NCBI RefSeq assembly: GCF_030936135.1
Contig: NC_082611.1
Location: 8,943,001-9,007,000 of the forward strand
Source of the DNA: Gavia stellata
Taxonomy: Eukaryota > Chordata > Aves > Gaviiformes > Gaviidae
Direction of reading: 5' to 3'
DNA: 64,000 nucleotides
Shown here: one piece after another, positions 47,901 to 62,900 of the stretch
Layout: each line of letters starts with the position of its first letter
Numbering within the stretch: position 1 is the stretch's first letter
Program-made: the position numbers and the translations under genes
The notes under the pieces: generated by a model
Told to the model about the DNA's origin: nothing
Databases searched by the model: none
What the model saw: the letters and a program-made list of their open reading frames with translations, nothing else

Positions 47901-50900
47901 ATGTTTCTGTCCACAACACCTTGTCTTGACACAGCAATGACACCTGCCGAGCTAAGAGCTTCCTCTCAGCTGGAAATAGGTTGGTATTGAAAACTGGACA
48001 TTTCAATAGGGAAAGAAGAAAACTACCTGCTGTACCAGTTCCAGAAACACAAATTCAAACAATGCCAAATGCTCTATAAACATATACTTAGGAATGCCAC
48101 TTATTTTTATCATTACCTGATCATAAGTGTCACCAGCTTCCCAAAGTGCATAGACTTTTAGTTCATCTGGTGAAGCAGCAGTCTGTGGAGGAAACTGAGA
48201 ACAACAGGCTGTTAAAAATAACCATCTATTTAGTGAGTTCTGCTTAATGATTCTATGATGGACTATTCCTGGACACCTCTTACTAAATCAAAAATGTCGT
48301 TTGCATGTAATGAGAATTGCTGACACAACATAAGCTCCTCTCCCATTCCACACTCGAAGGAGTAACTGCTCTGGCAGCCCCTGTGCCTGCTCAGGCATGG
48401 CCCATCCTGCAGCCATGGGGCAGACACTTTCTCGCAGGCCCCGATGACTTCAACAGAAACAGGATCTGTATCAAGCCTGTCCTGCTGGGTGATCCTGTGG
48501 CACACAAACCTCGAATTAACGAGGGGCTAACTACAGCCTAGGGGGACGAGCACCATGGCACCCCAATTTATACCTTGATAAGCCCAAGCCATGTTTGACT
48601 GATGCTTCTGGTTACGGTGGGGTAATCCACACCAGTGCCATGAGCCCCACCTGGCACACCACCAACCATTTCAGAGCTTTAAAAGGGAACTGCTGGGCAT
48701 ACTGGAATCCCATGCATTCTGCATGGGGACAGCTCCCACTGGTGGAGGGTCAACCACCACATACCAGAACAATCCCAGGGCTTAGACCTTAGCCAGCATT
48801 TCAAGGCAAGACGTCTAGATTTTTCCTATCAGCAGTGTTTGCTTCCAGACCATCCAAAGCAGTATTCAACTGAGCACCAAGTGCACTACAGGGTCTTTCT
48901 GGAGGTTTTTACATTTACAGTGGCAGGTTTTAAGAGATTCAGACTCTATCCCGTATTTATCTGCTTCACTAATCCCAAATCAGTGTTACTGACAAGCACT
49001 GTGCTTCTGCTGTATTTGTCATCTCTGTTTTGGGGCAGACCACAGGACTCCAGAAGACTGAATGCTGATGGACAGTGAACCATGCACTTGCTCATTTCAG
49101 GCTCCAAAAATGAAGTGGTTTTGTTTGTTTTTTTTTTCTTCCATGTGTCAAGCTAGAGAAATACATTTCTTTTTTCAGAGGCAGAGGCCTCACACCCCTG
49201 CACACAGGAAGGAACACAACTGCCCCCCCTCCATGCCCCAAACTCCTAAAAAACCCCCCAGCATCCATTTGCCTTAACATTTCCCCTTGGAGCAGTGACT
49301 AATGAGCAATGCTGGAATATGCCTTCACTCCTGACATGTCTCTTCCTGTCTGTCACTAACAATTTATTCCTTGCTAACCACCCAGACGACCTAAATCAAT
49401 CATCTATGAAAAGCTAACAAGCCAGTCCTGATTGTTCCAGCATCCCTCAATTCTGGCTGCTGGTATCAACAAAACCTTTCTTCCCAGCCTCCCTCACACC
49501 ACGCCAAAAGACTTGTGCATCGCAGAGAGAAAGATCAGACTTTCCTTTCACGCTTTGCCTCTCATCTGATTACAAAGGAGAAGAGTTTTGTCCAGAGGGA
49601 ACTGCCTGGTGGGATTAGCAGCTTTGGCTCTCATGTTGGTCCAAATGGTTGGAATATAACAAGGTTTTACACTTGGTTTAGAGCCAGGATTCAGGTTTAT
49701 TAGGCTTGCAACACCTGATGTAGTTCTCTTCTCGTAAGGATGCTCGCTTTTGAGGAATCATCTCTCTTGTATGCTTTCAGCACAGATAAAATCAAATACT
49801 TAAGCTTCCCTCCAGAAAAAAGCTGAAGCAGGAAAGGCAAAACACAGGGCACCGGAAGCACCCAGCCACAAGCTGCCTCGCTCTGAGAAAGTCACTCAGC
49901 ACAGACCCGGAGTGCAAACTCCTCTCGCCTCAGCCACATGTCTGAAATGCAGCTGTGTTTATCTGGCCATTCTGTGAGGAAACAGCTTCCAAACCAACAC
50001 AACACTTATTAGGGAAGAAAAGCCCACAGATCTCTTCCTCTCGTCCAGCTTTACTCTGCAAGCTGATGCAAACACTGCTGCCAACAGCACCCTGCTCGCC
50101 TGCTGCTGTCATACACAGTCCACAGGAGCAGGAAACACCATCAGCAACTCTTCAGAGAGACATGTTGCTCTGTCCAAATAGCTTTACTGTCTTGCCATCC
50201 GCTGTCCCTTTGCCATTTTATGTTCATTATCTTAATCTCTCCTCACCTTGGAACAGCTCTCCAGTGCCTTAAAATCCTTCTTTAAAATATTTGCCCTGTG
50301 CCCCTTCCTGCTCCAAGCCCCCAGAGCTAGTGCAGGGCTTTTAGGAGATAAACTGCTGCCCTGGGTCCCCAGGGCTGCCACGTTAGAACGGAAGCTCTTA
50401 AGGAGGAGCCCCTGGCTTTGGGATGTATGTGTCTCAAGCACTGAGCATGCCCTAAAAATAGCCACTGCCAGGCAGCCTCACATTACAGCTAAACCAGACT
50501 GAAAGGGGCTGAGTCTGCCAGAAAAAACTTATCAGCTGGAATAATCCTAGAGGTAAACTGTTGAGCTTACCTCTCCAGGAGCCTGGCGCTGGCACTAGCC
50601 CAAAAGGGTCACCGTAAGCGCAGGGCTGCATTCCTCTCCTGTTACCCTAGCCAGGCAGGATGCCGGCAACAGTTACATCATTTCCTGATGCCTCAAAAAT
50701 ATCCTCAAGATTTGGGCAGAATCTTACCACTCCACAAACCATGGGAAGGGAGACGGCAGGAGACGGCCACCCCTGTGCACCCCCACCAGTCTGCAGGAAA
50801 TGGGTGCAGATACTCAGGAGCCAGATTCCTGTGCAAACGTTTCCCGTTTCCCGTGAGGCTGGACAGAGGATCAGCCTGCGCCAGCTCTGGACACATGCGC

Positions 50901-53900
50901 AGCGCCAGTGTCTGCCAAGGGTGCCTCTACTCGCTCTCTCTCCGACGGCGGCAGCAGCAGCCCACTGCACTTGGATGCATCTGCCCAGGATTCGCTATTT
51001 CTTTGTGTGTGCTTTTCCCTCCCACTTGAGGATGCTACAAAGCACCGGCAAGCACAGCACCCTGCAGGCATCCCCACGGCCTCATCTGCAGCTGGAGTGG
51101 CATCTCTTCTGGCTCCCCACAAATACTATTTATCTCATACCCTGGGTGCAGTCGGTCAGCTTTATAATAAATCCTGCATTCCCATGGTAAGGTTTCAATT
51201 GCCATTTTCAGCAACATGTTTTCTATAATAGGACAGCATGCAAGCCAAGAGTGTCTTCACCCCCCACAGAACATTTTAATTACCTCAGATCATTGATTTT
51301 TATCACCAAAGCACTTTCAATTACAGAAAACTAATGAGCAACTATGAAATCCCACGCTAAACAACCCTCCAGGCTTTCCCTGAGCTCAGGCGCCCTCGTC
51401 GGGTTCTGACAAAATTGTCTAGGGGAACAACCAAGAAATACCAAAGCACATGAGCCCATGCAAAGAGTAAAACCGGCCCCGGCACCTTTGCCATCTGCAC
51501 AGAGCATCAAGGGAAGGCTTGGGGGTAACGATTTACACTGCTGGTAACAGTACAGGCTTACACAGGCTCCTGTACAAGACCTCAAGTTTTGCAGTAAATT
51601 CTGGGTCAGCAGAACTAAAATTTACAGCAGACCTCCAGCAAGAGACGTTCCAGTCACCACTTCTACACCTCTGCAGGTCTCTTGTGACAGGGTTTTCCAG
51701 ACAGAAGAAAGTTCCCAACCACCTCTCTTCAGGAGGATTTTATTTTCGTTCTATTTTGAAAAAGGAAACTATCCCACTTTCACACCTCACAGCCTTTAAG
51801 CAAAGAGTGGATGGAATAATTTCCAAAACCCCCACATTTCCAAGGCAAACAAGTCCCAGGCCCAGGTACTAGAGCAGCAATGACCTCAGCTATTTACCAT
51901 CAGCATGGCAAATGCATACATTACACCACGTACAAAGCAGAGCCTAGCCAGCACTAAGAAGCAGTTCCAGGCAAACATTACCCCAGGACTTGGAAGCTGT
52001 CAAGAGAAAGCAGAAAGTACCAAAATTGGTGGTCTCCCTAGTGGCATTTCAAGTCTGTTACTCAGTTCCCAGGTGCCACAACACGTACTTTGCACATGAC
52101 TGAACATGTTATTTCTGCCCCCCTGTAGCAACCCTTATTCCTTAGGTGGGTTTCAACTCCCATGCTCCAGGCTCTCTCTCGTCAGCTTGCCTGCTTCCTC
52201 CTCTTTCTGCCTTGTCTGCTCTTTCAAGCAGTTCACACAACTCTTTTTCTCTCTCCCCAAAGGCAGCTGACTCCCAAGCTCTTTCTGGTTGCAACCCAAT
52301 CAGCACTGCCAGATGTCTTGTAAAATTAATTTCCTTTTAGGCTCTTTCCCATGATGCCAAATTCCTTCTCCCTTCCTAAGCAATACACTGTCACACAAAT
52401 CTGGCTCTGTCTCACGCAATCACACATGTCATTTCCATAAAGACAAAGAAACAAAGACACCTCTGCACAGTCTGGGAGGAAAAGGACTGACCGAAGAAAC
52501 CTGCTGCAGATATGGTTTGTCGCTTCCCAGAGGGCTCTGCTGGGTGTGCCTTGCCACTCCCAGGCAGTCAGTGTCACCTTTCCTCCCACAACTGTGTCCC
52601 TGTCCCTGAGAGAAGGAGCTTGTGCAACTCCAGGAGAGCTGATGGGAATCTGGGACTGCCTTAGATCATGTTAACAGGAGCAAGTTGGGACAGTGAGTCA
52701 CTGCAGCCCAACAGCTTCAACATGGAAGCAGAGCCCCAAAGACAACTAAGCTATGCAGCGTACCACAGAGCAAAGAAAGCAGAGTGCAGGGCCTGCCAGA
52801 AGCAGGGCGCCAGACAAACCTCCACAGCTTCAACATATCCAATATTGGACAGTTACTCAGAGCACATCTGTTCTTCGGGTCCATCAGCACAGGACACAAA
52901 CATTCCATAGCTCAGACCTTTAACTGCCCCCCCCCCCCCCCCCCCCCCCGCCCCCCAATCCCTCCTCCCCAAAGCACACCAAGGGAAAAATATACTTACA
53001 GGCACCAAAATCTGTTTGCAGCCAGTGTCCAACACCATGTCCTGTAACATTTTGTCCGAAATGCCACTAAACAACGTATGTCCTGGAGGCAGGCTGGCTA
53101 AGTGAAGGTTAAATAACCGTTTAAGCTCACTCAGGGTGAGTACAAATTGTTTCTTAAATGTTGAGGACACAAACGCCTTCAGTTCTTGGGCTACCCGGTC
53201 AATGCAGCCTCCAGGCAAGTGGCCGTTTAAAGAGTCCGTGGAGACCTCCTCCGCATGGAGGCCATTGACAATGCCATTGTTCATGCCCTCATAAGCCGAG
53301 GTATCCATTGGCTCCTCGTCACTCACAGGCTCCTCTTTGATGCGGATATTGGAAACATCCATCTTGGCTGAGGTGTCATTTGATTTCATCTCTGCCTTTT
53401 GCTTCTGGAAGTCCTTCTCCAGCTGCCCATAGTTCTGCTTGACTTTTGCTTTAGCCATGTTGACCCTTTGCTCCCCAGAAACCAGCAACAGATGAGCTAG
53501 CAAGAAACAAAAGATACTATAAATCTCACCATAACTATGGCTCCAGGCTCGCAGAACGTTTCTGCGAGTAAAACCAGGAAACACCATCTGCTTGTGAAAT
53601 CTAAGGCATAAACCCAGTCTGTTAATTAGATTTTACTTTAGTTTTCAGTTTTTGTGGTGTTTTGCTGGGGAGGGTAGGGTGGGTGTTGTTTGTTTTTTTC
53701 AAGATAAACATGTTGACAATTGTAAGCCAGATGCCTGGGGAAGGGTGTTCCTGTCAAGGAACCTGAAGCAAAGACAAAGTGCCCTTGTTGAATCACTACA
53801 GCCTTTTCTGCAAATCAGGAAACCAGCATACAGAGCGCTTACACATCTCTACTTGTGACCCAAATGCTTCTTTGCCCAACTTTTTTTTTTTTTTTTTTAA

Positions 53901-56900
53901 GAGTATCTAGTGGCTGGTGGGGCCTGCTGCAGCAACTGCCAGAGCCAGCACAAGGATGTCCTATAGATACAGCAAGGAGATTGAAGCGGTTAACAGCAAA
54001 CCTGAACACCCTTTTAGCATGAGGTGCATAGTGTAAGAGTCTGAGACCCTCTTCTTAATATTATTACCCAGTGATGGGGAGAAAGGGACAGGAGGGAGTC
54101 CTCTCCCATGCAATCCTGCACTTCTTGCCCTCCACACCCAGCTATCCAAAAGTGAAAGGAGGGGGCAGAGGAAGCCAGTCTCAATTGCCAAAGGAAGGAG
54201 TGCTGTGTTTAAGGCAAAAGCATGCACAGCACACATGCTGTTACCTTCTCTGCTGTTAGGCTCGCTAATCCTCTCCAAATAACACCTAATCCTTCCAAGC
54301 AGATCAGAAACAGAGTACTGGAATGGATTCATATGCTCATTTGTCAGTTCTGCTTATACTCTTCATTGGCTCCAGTGTCTGGCAATGAGCCAAATGCCTA
54401 GTTAAAACTCTCTGGAATCTCAAGTTTTCACAATCTTTTAGGATTATGGAGCAGCTACTTTAATATTCTCACTGGCATCCATAGTGAAGGATGTCAAAAA
54501 AAGACAGCTTCACATCTCCTACAGCCCCCTACCAAACACATTCTTCATTAATTGCTCAGCCCTCAACCACACCACAGAGAGCCCGGTGCCAGTCGGGGGA
54601 AATAAAAAAATCACCTCATGCACATTAGCTTGCAAACTGAGAGGTGAGAATTACTTGTGCACTGGCCCTGTCCTCTCTTCAGGAGCTGCTTACACCCTTA
54701 CACCATACAAGCTGTCTTAAATGAGGAAGTGAGTAACAGAACCAGCTGATTTTACACTATCAAACAGCAAGTCCCCAGTGCCAAGGAACCCACCCTGCTC
54801 TGCTACAAGGATGCTACAGTAAGTTTGTGTCACCCCGACATCAGTGATGCTAGTACAGACCAAGATCTGTCTCAAATAATCCAGAGGAAATAACAAGAAA
54901 GGAAAAATATTAAACAAAACAAGGCCAGTCCCCACCACATTCAAAACCAGAGAGGAACTCCAAAACATCACCCAGGAACATGGAAGGATGCATATGCTTC
55001 AGGATGATCCAAGCACAATTCCTTTTACCTGATTGTGCCTCTTGTTTCTTTGGTGTCAAGTGCTCCTTTAAGAGATTATAAACCTTTTCTAATCTGAAAG
55101 ACAAAGATAAAATATACCAGGACAGTTTCAGTTGTTATGCCTGCATGCAGCCATGCCAGTTTTAGCCATTAGCTAGAACACTCAATTTCTCCAGGGAGCC
55201 AAGGAACAGGAATGACTTGAATGATGCAGTGATACCCCCTGCCACACCACTGCCTCGTTACTGCAAGGGGAAACCTTCGAGGCAACACAGCCCAAATTAT
55301 CTACTAATGTCTACACAAACTTTGTACTAGGTAGTTCTCTGGTTTTAGCTTATTCCCCAAAATAAAACAAGTCATTTACTTGGCCTGAATGCCCATCCAC
55401 AGCATATGTTGCCTCTGAACTATATCTGGATGCTTCTTAACAAAGTCTTCATCGTAAGGGAGCATGAACTCCCAACCTTTGTTTATTCTTGCCACAGACA
55501 TGTGCTCTAGGAAGTCTTTCACATCTTCTGGACAAAGCTAAAAGAAAAAGAAAAAGCATAACTAATACGGAAGTCAATTTACATAGGACATATGCAGCCA
55601 TACAGCAATGAGCATTGTTCCATGAGACAGGAAGAGTTAGGCTGATTTGGTATACATGGGGCACCTCCATGAATACACACCCAGCTAAGTCAGAGATACT
55701 CATCCTTCTCTACAGCACCAACACTTTCACACAATGTTAAAAGCAAAGGACTTCAGAGAGCAGTGGTGATTAATCATTTAGGAGTCAAATAGCTCATGGC
55801 ATGTTTTGTGAAGAAAAGGGAGTTTCCAAACTGAGATGAAAAGGCTCTATTGTGAATAGAAGCATATTCTACAATGTTCATCTTATTTTAGAGCTGCAGG
55901 TCAGACATGCTGCACCTACACATGCACAGCTTTTAAGCAGCACTGGATCTTACATTCCAAAAATAGATGGCCTGTGCATAAACTGACTCGTGTTTTATCA
56001 TTTTACTGCATTTTAAGGAAGTTATTTTTCATCCTCTTACTTAATGTTTCTCATTCATTTGCCAGTTTTATCAGAATATTCAGGTGCCTGAGTTCCTTTA
56101 AAGCTATTATTCAACACTGACAACTGGCAAATGCCAACAGAAGAGTTGCTCTTTTGTAACACACCCAAAGCAGAGTAGTTAGCGTGGACTGCACAAGCAC
56201 TCATCTGCCTTGGTGCACGATCAGTCAGCTTAATTCAAACTGTGTCTGGCTTTCCACTGAAACAGATGAGAGGACAAGACACATTCTAGCGGCTCAGCTA
56301 CAAGCCCAGTCATATCCTGTGGGGCGGTGGTAACTGGGAGCTGCTCAAAACATTTCTATAAAGAGTATGTTCCAAAGTGAAGGCATGCCTAGTGAGCAAC
56401 ACTGCAAGTCAGCAGTAACGCAGATGCTGTGAACCTGAGAAAAGGCTTGCAGCAGCATCCACTACCAACCTACAGACAATGCCCAACACATATCACCAAC
56501 TTCTGATTTAGGAAGAAAAAAATTCACTCACTTTTGTAACTGCTGCTACTTCCTTTCTCACAACCCAGCGGTCCTGTGTGAACTTCCACATCTGGGAAGG
56601 GAACAAAGGAGAAAAACCTAGTAACTGTATTTAGCAGCTGCTTTACTGAAGTTGTCGTAATGACCCTGTTCAAGGATGTTACCAGAAAAATGGAACCCCC
56701 CATTCCTTTCAAAAATGTGGAAGTAGTTATTCTCAGTCAGGTAGTGGGAAAACACTTTCTGGCCTCTCCTGTCCTCAAACGGCCACATGAACACAGTATC
56801 AAAACCTTTGAGAGTCCATGGTTTGCCATGGTGAACTTGTGACTACAAAAGTTATGAACAATCTCCTGAACTCAAACTCCATTTAGCTTCCAAAAAAAAA

Positions 56901-59900
56901 AAAAAAAAATCCACTGCAGTGGTGCTGGGACTCCAGGTGTCACACCTGAGGCCCAGCTTCTCACACACTTAATCATCAACCTGAAGAAATTCTTCATCCA
57001 CTTGTGTTAATGTAGGGCCTGTAGAGGCTGATGACTGTTGCCTTTCTGCAGCACAGCCTCCTAGAAAGCGCCCGTTCCCTTCTTCTATGCCCATCACAGC
57101 CACTTACAGTTATGCCGAGACAGCCTGTCACTCGCATACTTGTCCCCAGTTAATGGAAAAGCTAGGTGCTCTGCAGAGCTGCTCCTAAGGTCTAACAACC
57201 TGAAAGGCAGCTGCTGAGAGTGGGCTAACAGGATACATGAGGACTTGGGCAGAACACTGTCTGAACATGACCTTTGATTTCTTCTTGTCTCCATTTAAAT
57301 AGACTACAATCTCTTTTAGTCTGTGTGTATTAATAATGTTGTGAAGAATTCAAAATCTCATTACTGCCAATTTCTTCCTACCCTCTGACGTCATCTATAC
57401 ACCCTTCTCTCTGATTCAGCTTCTCTCTGCCCACAAAAACACAAAACCACCGTGCTCACTTTAGGGCACAGGGCATTTCTGTTTTAAAGCAGAAGAAGCT
57501 GCTGCCCAACTGAAGTAGATCTATCAGCTCTCCTTGCACACAACTCTGAGGCAGCCATTTCTCATTAGGCCCTTTACCCTCAACTAGAGCCAATGGCACT
57601 CATGTCCTCTGCATTTATTATATGAGAATCTGGGGAAAAAACCAGCAGCTTTCAGAAAAGACACAAATTACTTTTCCTCCTCCACAAAGTACAGCATAGA
57701 ACAGGTGGACACTAAAAGTCACTATTGACCATAAATATTTTTTAACCTTACTAATTACTTTACACAAATACACACAGGGAAATAAAGTTCACTTTTTAAG
57801 CTAGAACACATTTTCTCCACAGATGCAATACAGCATTAGATACTATTTCTGAGCCTTATGACCAGACATTTCACTTTGTCTGAAAGCCAGAAATATCGAT
57901 GCTTTCTATTTTCTAACATTTTAACTTCTTCCCTGTTGTAGAGCTAATCAGCAATTACTCGCCTTTAAGATCCACACAGATCCATTTCTCATGCAAGGTA
58001 TATTTGACATAATTCAAATGAAAGTAATTTATCTTTACATCTTAATCGCTAAAACACTACCACTTACTTAACTAAGCATAATAATTTCTGGTCACTGGAA
58101 CTTTACGCACGATGTGTCACCTAATCTGCTGTGTCCTAAAGACTTATGTTGCTTGGTCACACCTGAATCCAGGTCTCCATATGGCAGTGTCTTGGGCAGA
58201 CATCAAGACACAATAAAAAGTCAGTTTCAATCGCCATCAGTTTTATCTTACGCTACTACTGTAATATCCCTGAAGTCTTTTGCACAGCATGCTCCTATTC
58301 AGAACTAAATCTCACAAACAAACTTGGCAAACAAGGGGAACAGTCAGGTCTAACTGAAAAAAAATGAGAGCAATGCACTCGTCAGCTTCTCTTTGATGGG
58401 GTGGAAGCCATAAACTGAGTATGAACTTAGGAACCACTTAGGAACTTAATTCTTTCCATGGTTAGCAAAAACAAACACAATGCAGAGGTTGTTCCTTTTT
58501 GGTGTGGTTACGTGTGTGTTTACAAGACCTGTATTCATTTCAGCTTCCATGTGCAGCTACTGGTCACAAAAGGTGCCTGGGAACAAAGTCCTTTCACTGA
58601 TTAGCAGCTCCGGGGAATAAAGTCCTTTTTACAGATCAACAGTGCATGCTCAGGGAGCACAAGGCTCACCCACACTGCCCTCCTGAGACCTCATGGTCCT
58701 GAGCCCACGGAAATATATCTGGAGAAACAAGCACTTTATTATCCAGTCCTGGCTTTTCTGTAAGACCCACATTGTGCGGGCTATGTGATAGTGGCTCTAC
58801 AGCATGTATTAGAAAGGGATGAATACTGTTAATGACAGATGATCTGAACCTGCCAGCCAGCCACCGTGTCAGTCTACACCAACACTCCCAGGACAGACTT
58901 GAAACAACATCTTCAGGATTAAAGTACAAATAATGTCTTTGGAGGAAACACCGTACTGCAGTAGAGTTTTGCAATGCCGTGGCCTCTCAGGCAAACTTCA
59001 CCTGCGTTTTCCTTTAAAAACAAGAAACACTTTCATACTTACAACAAAGTCTCTCCCTCTACAGAGCACTTCTGCAGGGACTCCACTATGTGGACTAGAA
59101 GTATCTTTGGGGTAGAGGACATCACTGTTAATTAAAAAGGAAGACAGATTAGTTGCTAGGTACTCCAGAAAAATAGCACTGGTGAAGATTAACATAACAA
59201 ACGTCCTCCCTGTTCTGCAGTTAAATTATACCTTTATCCAAAGCATGGTTTTCATTAAAGGAATTAATATTGGTGTAATTACACCACTGCAATTACACTG
59301 GTGCTAAAAGGCTTACACCAGCAAGGCGTAGCCTTGTGGCTAGCAGATGTATGCAACACAGGTACAAGCTCTGCTTTGTTCTTGCAAAGCCTATCCTTCC
59401 TTGGATCGGTGTAAACAAGACCAGAATGATCCTCAGAAAAGCTTAGGCTAACCTGGTACGCAGCCTTGAAGGCAGCATTTAGCCAAAATGCTGATGTAGG
59501 GGCATAAGGGTTTTTTATTTCCTTCCCAGCAATCAAGGGCTTAAGAGAACAATACTACAAAATGTCCTGCTCGAACCAAACAGCCCCGAGACCAACACCA
59601 CCCTGTGTCCTTGTCTGCTTGCAAGATCAACTGGATGACATTTGTTAGCATGCTCTCCAAAGCCTCAAGGCAAGCCAGGTTCAGGATCTTGATCCTACCC
59701 AGGCCAAAGAAATGGGTCACCTCTCCATTTAAAGCTCTGATGTGTGCATGTGCTGCTCTGTGCCCAACCATCCCAAATATGCCACATCTACTAGAGATAT
59801 ACACATCCTCCTCGGACTAGTAGCAAAGAATCAGCTACAACATAAAAACAATCTGAATGCTAATACACTGTCTTTTAACTTGCTTACAGCTTCCTTCTGG

Positions 59901-62900
59901 AATGGCTGGAGGGACAGCATGGAATTGCTGTAAAAACTGTTCACATTACTAATACAGGCCTGGATCACAACAGCTGAAACACATCCTGCTAACAGACTTG
60001 GACTGGTAGCTGGTGCCACTCATCTTAACACAGAGAGCTATTTCAGAGACTGTAATTCTCTGCATGCAGTGCTCCACCCAGGTGAAAAAAAAAAATCATA
60101 CTGCACTTTAGACTCCAATTCCCAGTGGGATGCTTTATTCTAATAAAGAGGAGGATGATACAGAATCCATTTCATGTGGTACACTCAGTACACCACACTT
60201 GATTTATTAAGTGGGTAATGCCTTCTAGAGGGTAGCTTTCAGCTGACAAGAGCAGCATCCACTGATGAACAGCAAGGTGACTGCACAAAGATCTTTCTTT
60301 GACTGAATTTAGCTAAGAAATACTATAGCTGACATTGGTTTAATTTTCTGTGTTTGTATTTGACACTAATCTCTGGAAGAATTTGGGACAGTCTTCTCAC
60401 AAAAGAACACGAGAGAAGACAACATCAAAAACCTGACATAACTCAAATGCAAATACAGATTACATCACTGCTTAGCAATAATTTTAGCTGGGGTAGGTAC
60501 TAAGGTATTATCCTTTAACATCAGCCCTTTGAATTTTGAATATCTGACTGCACTAAAAAGCACCAAACATTAAATCAAGATTTTACATGCTGTGAGTTAA
60601 GAACATGGCTACTTTGGGACACAAGGAAGATGAGTATATAAAATCTATTGTTCTGATCCTCTCCTTAAAGCAGAAAACCATGTCCCAGTAACAAAGACAA
60701 GCCATACCTCTTCACCACCCAGTTTCCCTGGACCAGCATTGCCACCTGCTGTATGCAGCGGAGAACTGCCGTAGAGTCAGTCCCAGAGCCTAGCAAACTC
60801 ATCAGATTTGCAAATGGCATGACCTTCACTGAAAGGCAAAATACACACCAGGTTAAGGGTTTCTTCAATGTACATGATACAGAAATAGATTTATAAATAT
60901 AGGATACTATTTCGAAGTTCATTGTCAAAGCTGTATCTTAGAAAAAACCCCAAACCTAAGTACTACTAAGTGTCGCCCTGCCCCACCACTACAGTCAGCA
61001 TCTGCTCTAAAAAAATCTGCTGGTGTTGCAAAGTTGATTAGCTTAACTGGTCCCAAATTAATGCATTGATAAAATAAAAAAAACTATCCCTTTGGTAATG
61101 TTTGGAACCAGAGACACCTGACAAGACAGGAAGCTCCTGAGGTAAAGTCACAATTCGCTCTCATCAGATAGTAACTCTGAAGAGACAAAATAAAATTCCC
61201 AGATGACACTCATGAAGTGCGTATTACTGAAAACTTCCCAGAAGATGCCGAAGCGCAGCTTGTTTCATTAACCTCCAACTTATAATTCACTCTCAGACCC
61301 CACATTCCAGGAGATACCTGCTGAAACAGATGTATCCAGAAAGCTATAATCAGATTAGAAATTATTCTAAGAGTAAACTGACTCCAAACGTACAGAGCAG
61401 CAGTCAGATCTTCTGTTACTGCTCTCCTCTGCACAGCAGGTCTTCTTAAAGAAATGCTTGGGATTTGGATTCTTCACAGAATCAAGAGCGCCAGACTCTG
61501 TCTGGTGGGGTGACAGAACTGGTAGTACTAAGAAAGGTACCTTATCTGAGGCAATTAGAAGTTACAAAGTAAAGTGCAAATGCATTACAAAAGCTACAAA
61601 CCGTTCTTCATCAGGATCTTAATCTGATCAGCAAGGGGTAAAGTTCTCAGCTGGGCCATAGAAAGCACATTGCTTGGAGCCATTGGTTTGTCACTGCAGA
61701 TAAACAAGGAGAGTTGCAGCCCATGAAAAAGAGCATCCAGCCAATATGGACTTCGAACATTCTGTACAAACACTTACTTCTCTTCCTCTACGCTTGGAGG
61801 CATCAGCATCATTAAATATTCACTAGAAGAAAAGAAAACACATCCTTAAAATGCTTGTCTTGGGATTTCCCATGTTTAAGTACAGTTATTTCTTACTTAG
61901 AGCAGTCCTACTTGTGTGAATCTACAAAACAAACATTAGCCTGAAAAGAAGGCTCTCCCCTTTCCTCTCCCACCTTCCTCTGTAAATTCAGCACTAGTAA
62001 AAGCTATTGACATTCACCTGCCCAAAGAGAAGGTATGAAATAAATGGAAGTCAGAATCTCAGCTCTTCTGTACAGAAGAGGTGTCCAAACAGAGGAACTG
62101 CAAGAGTAAATACATTAAACACAGGTGCTCTGACACAGCAGTAAGAGGAGTCACATGAAGTCCTGTAGACAGAGAGAATCAAGCAAAAAGTCTTTTCCAG
62201 TCATGTAATTACCAGTGTCTGTGAGGAAAGAATCGGATCAAAAAGACTTCTCAGAACACCTAGCACTGTTCCACTGAGATGTTAAATGTTAAGAAAAACA
62301 GACCCAAACCATTAAAGAGAGAGAGTGTCTGCCACTTTCCTACTACTTGGGCCACAGCTGTATCAGACTACAGAGAAGCATTAGTATTGACTGCATCATG
62401 GGAAGATTCCTGTGCAGCTGCAGTCACCAAGAAACAAAACCAAACAAGTTTCAAGTAGTTTCAGGCGTCTCTCACAAATCACAAAAGAAAGTTTTGTAAG
62501 ATTTGCTAACAATGGAAGTTATTGGCTTCAGAGTTTTAATTTATTTTAACCAGAAGGAGCTTTTGTTTTACTTTTCCTTTACAGTATTGGCAGTCCCAAT
62601 AATGCAGGGTTGTGATAATGTACGAGAGGCTACAATCTCAAGTGAAAACAACTACTTTTAATCTCAGAGTACAGGGAAGCAAAGAAAGCAACCTGAATGA
62701 AGTTTGTTTCTGTATTTTTTAAACAATTCAATTTTTATTGTGCATAGAATTATCAAAGACTTTTAAAGAATGTACCTGCTTATTACTCTGAAAACAATGC
62801 CAATAAATTACTGCAATTTCTGTAGAAAACCATCAAACCATTACCTGGGAGATTTAATTAATTCCATGTTTTCAGCAAGGCCATGACCTTGACTAAATAA

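Noticed and set aside
48595-48792. Frame beginning MTDASGYGG, reminiscent of a retroelement RNase H motif
   Set aside because: Nothing after the first few residues follows any reverse-transcriptase or RNase H pattern, and no flanking terminal repeats are seen.
50647-51190. Overlapping frames up to 176 codons inside a POLR3E intron
   Set aside because: Open in several frames on both strands and no protein family resemblance. More likely chance in a moderately GC-rich intron than a nested gene.
53454-53457. ATG in VNMAKAK of the large POLR3E exon as a gene start
   Set aside because: The residues before it align with the human GDQRIQ segment and the exon joins the preceding exon in phase, so this is internal.
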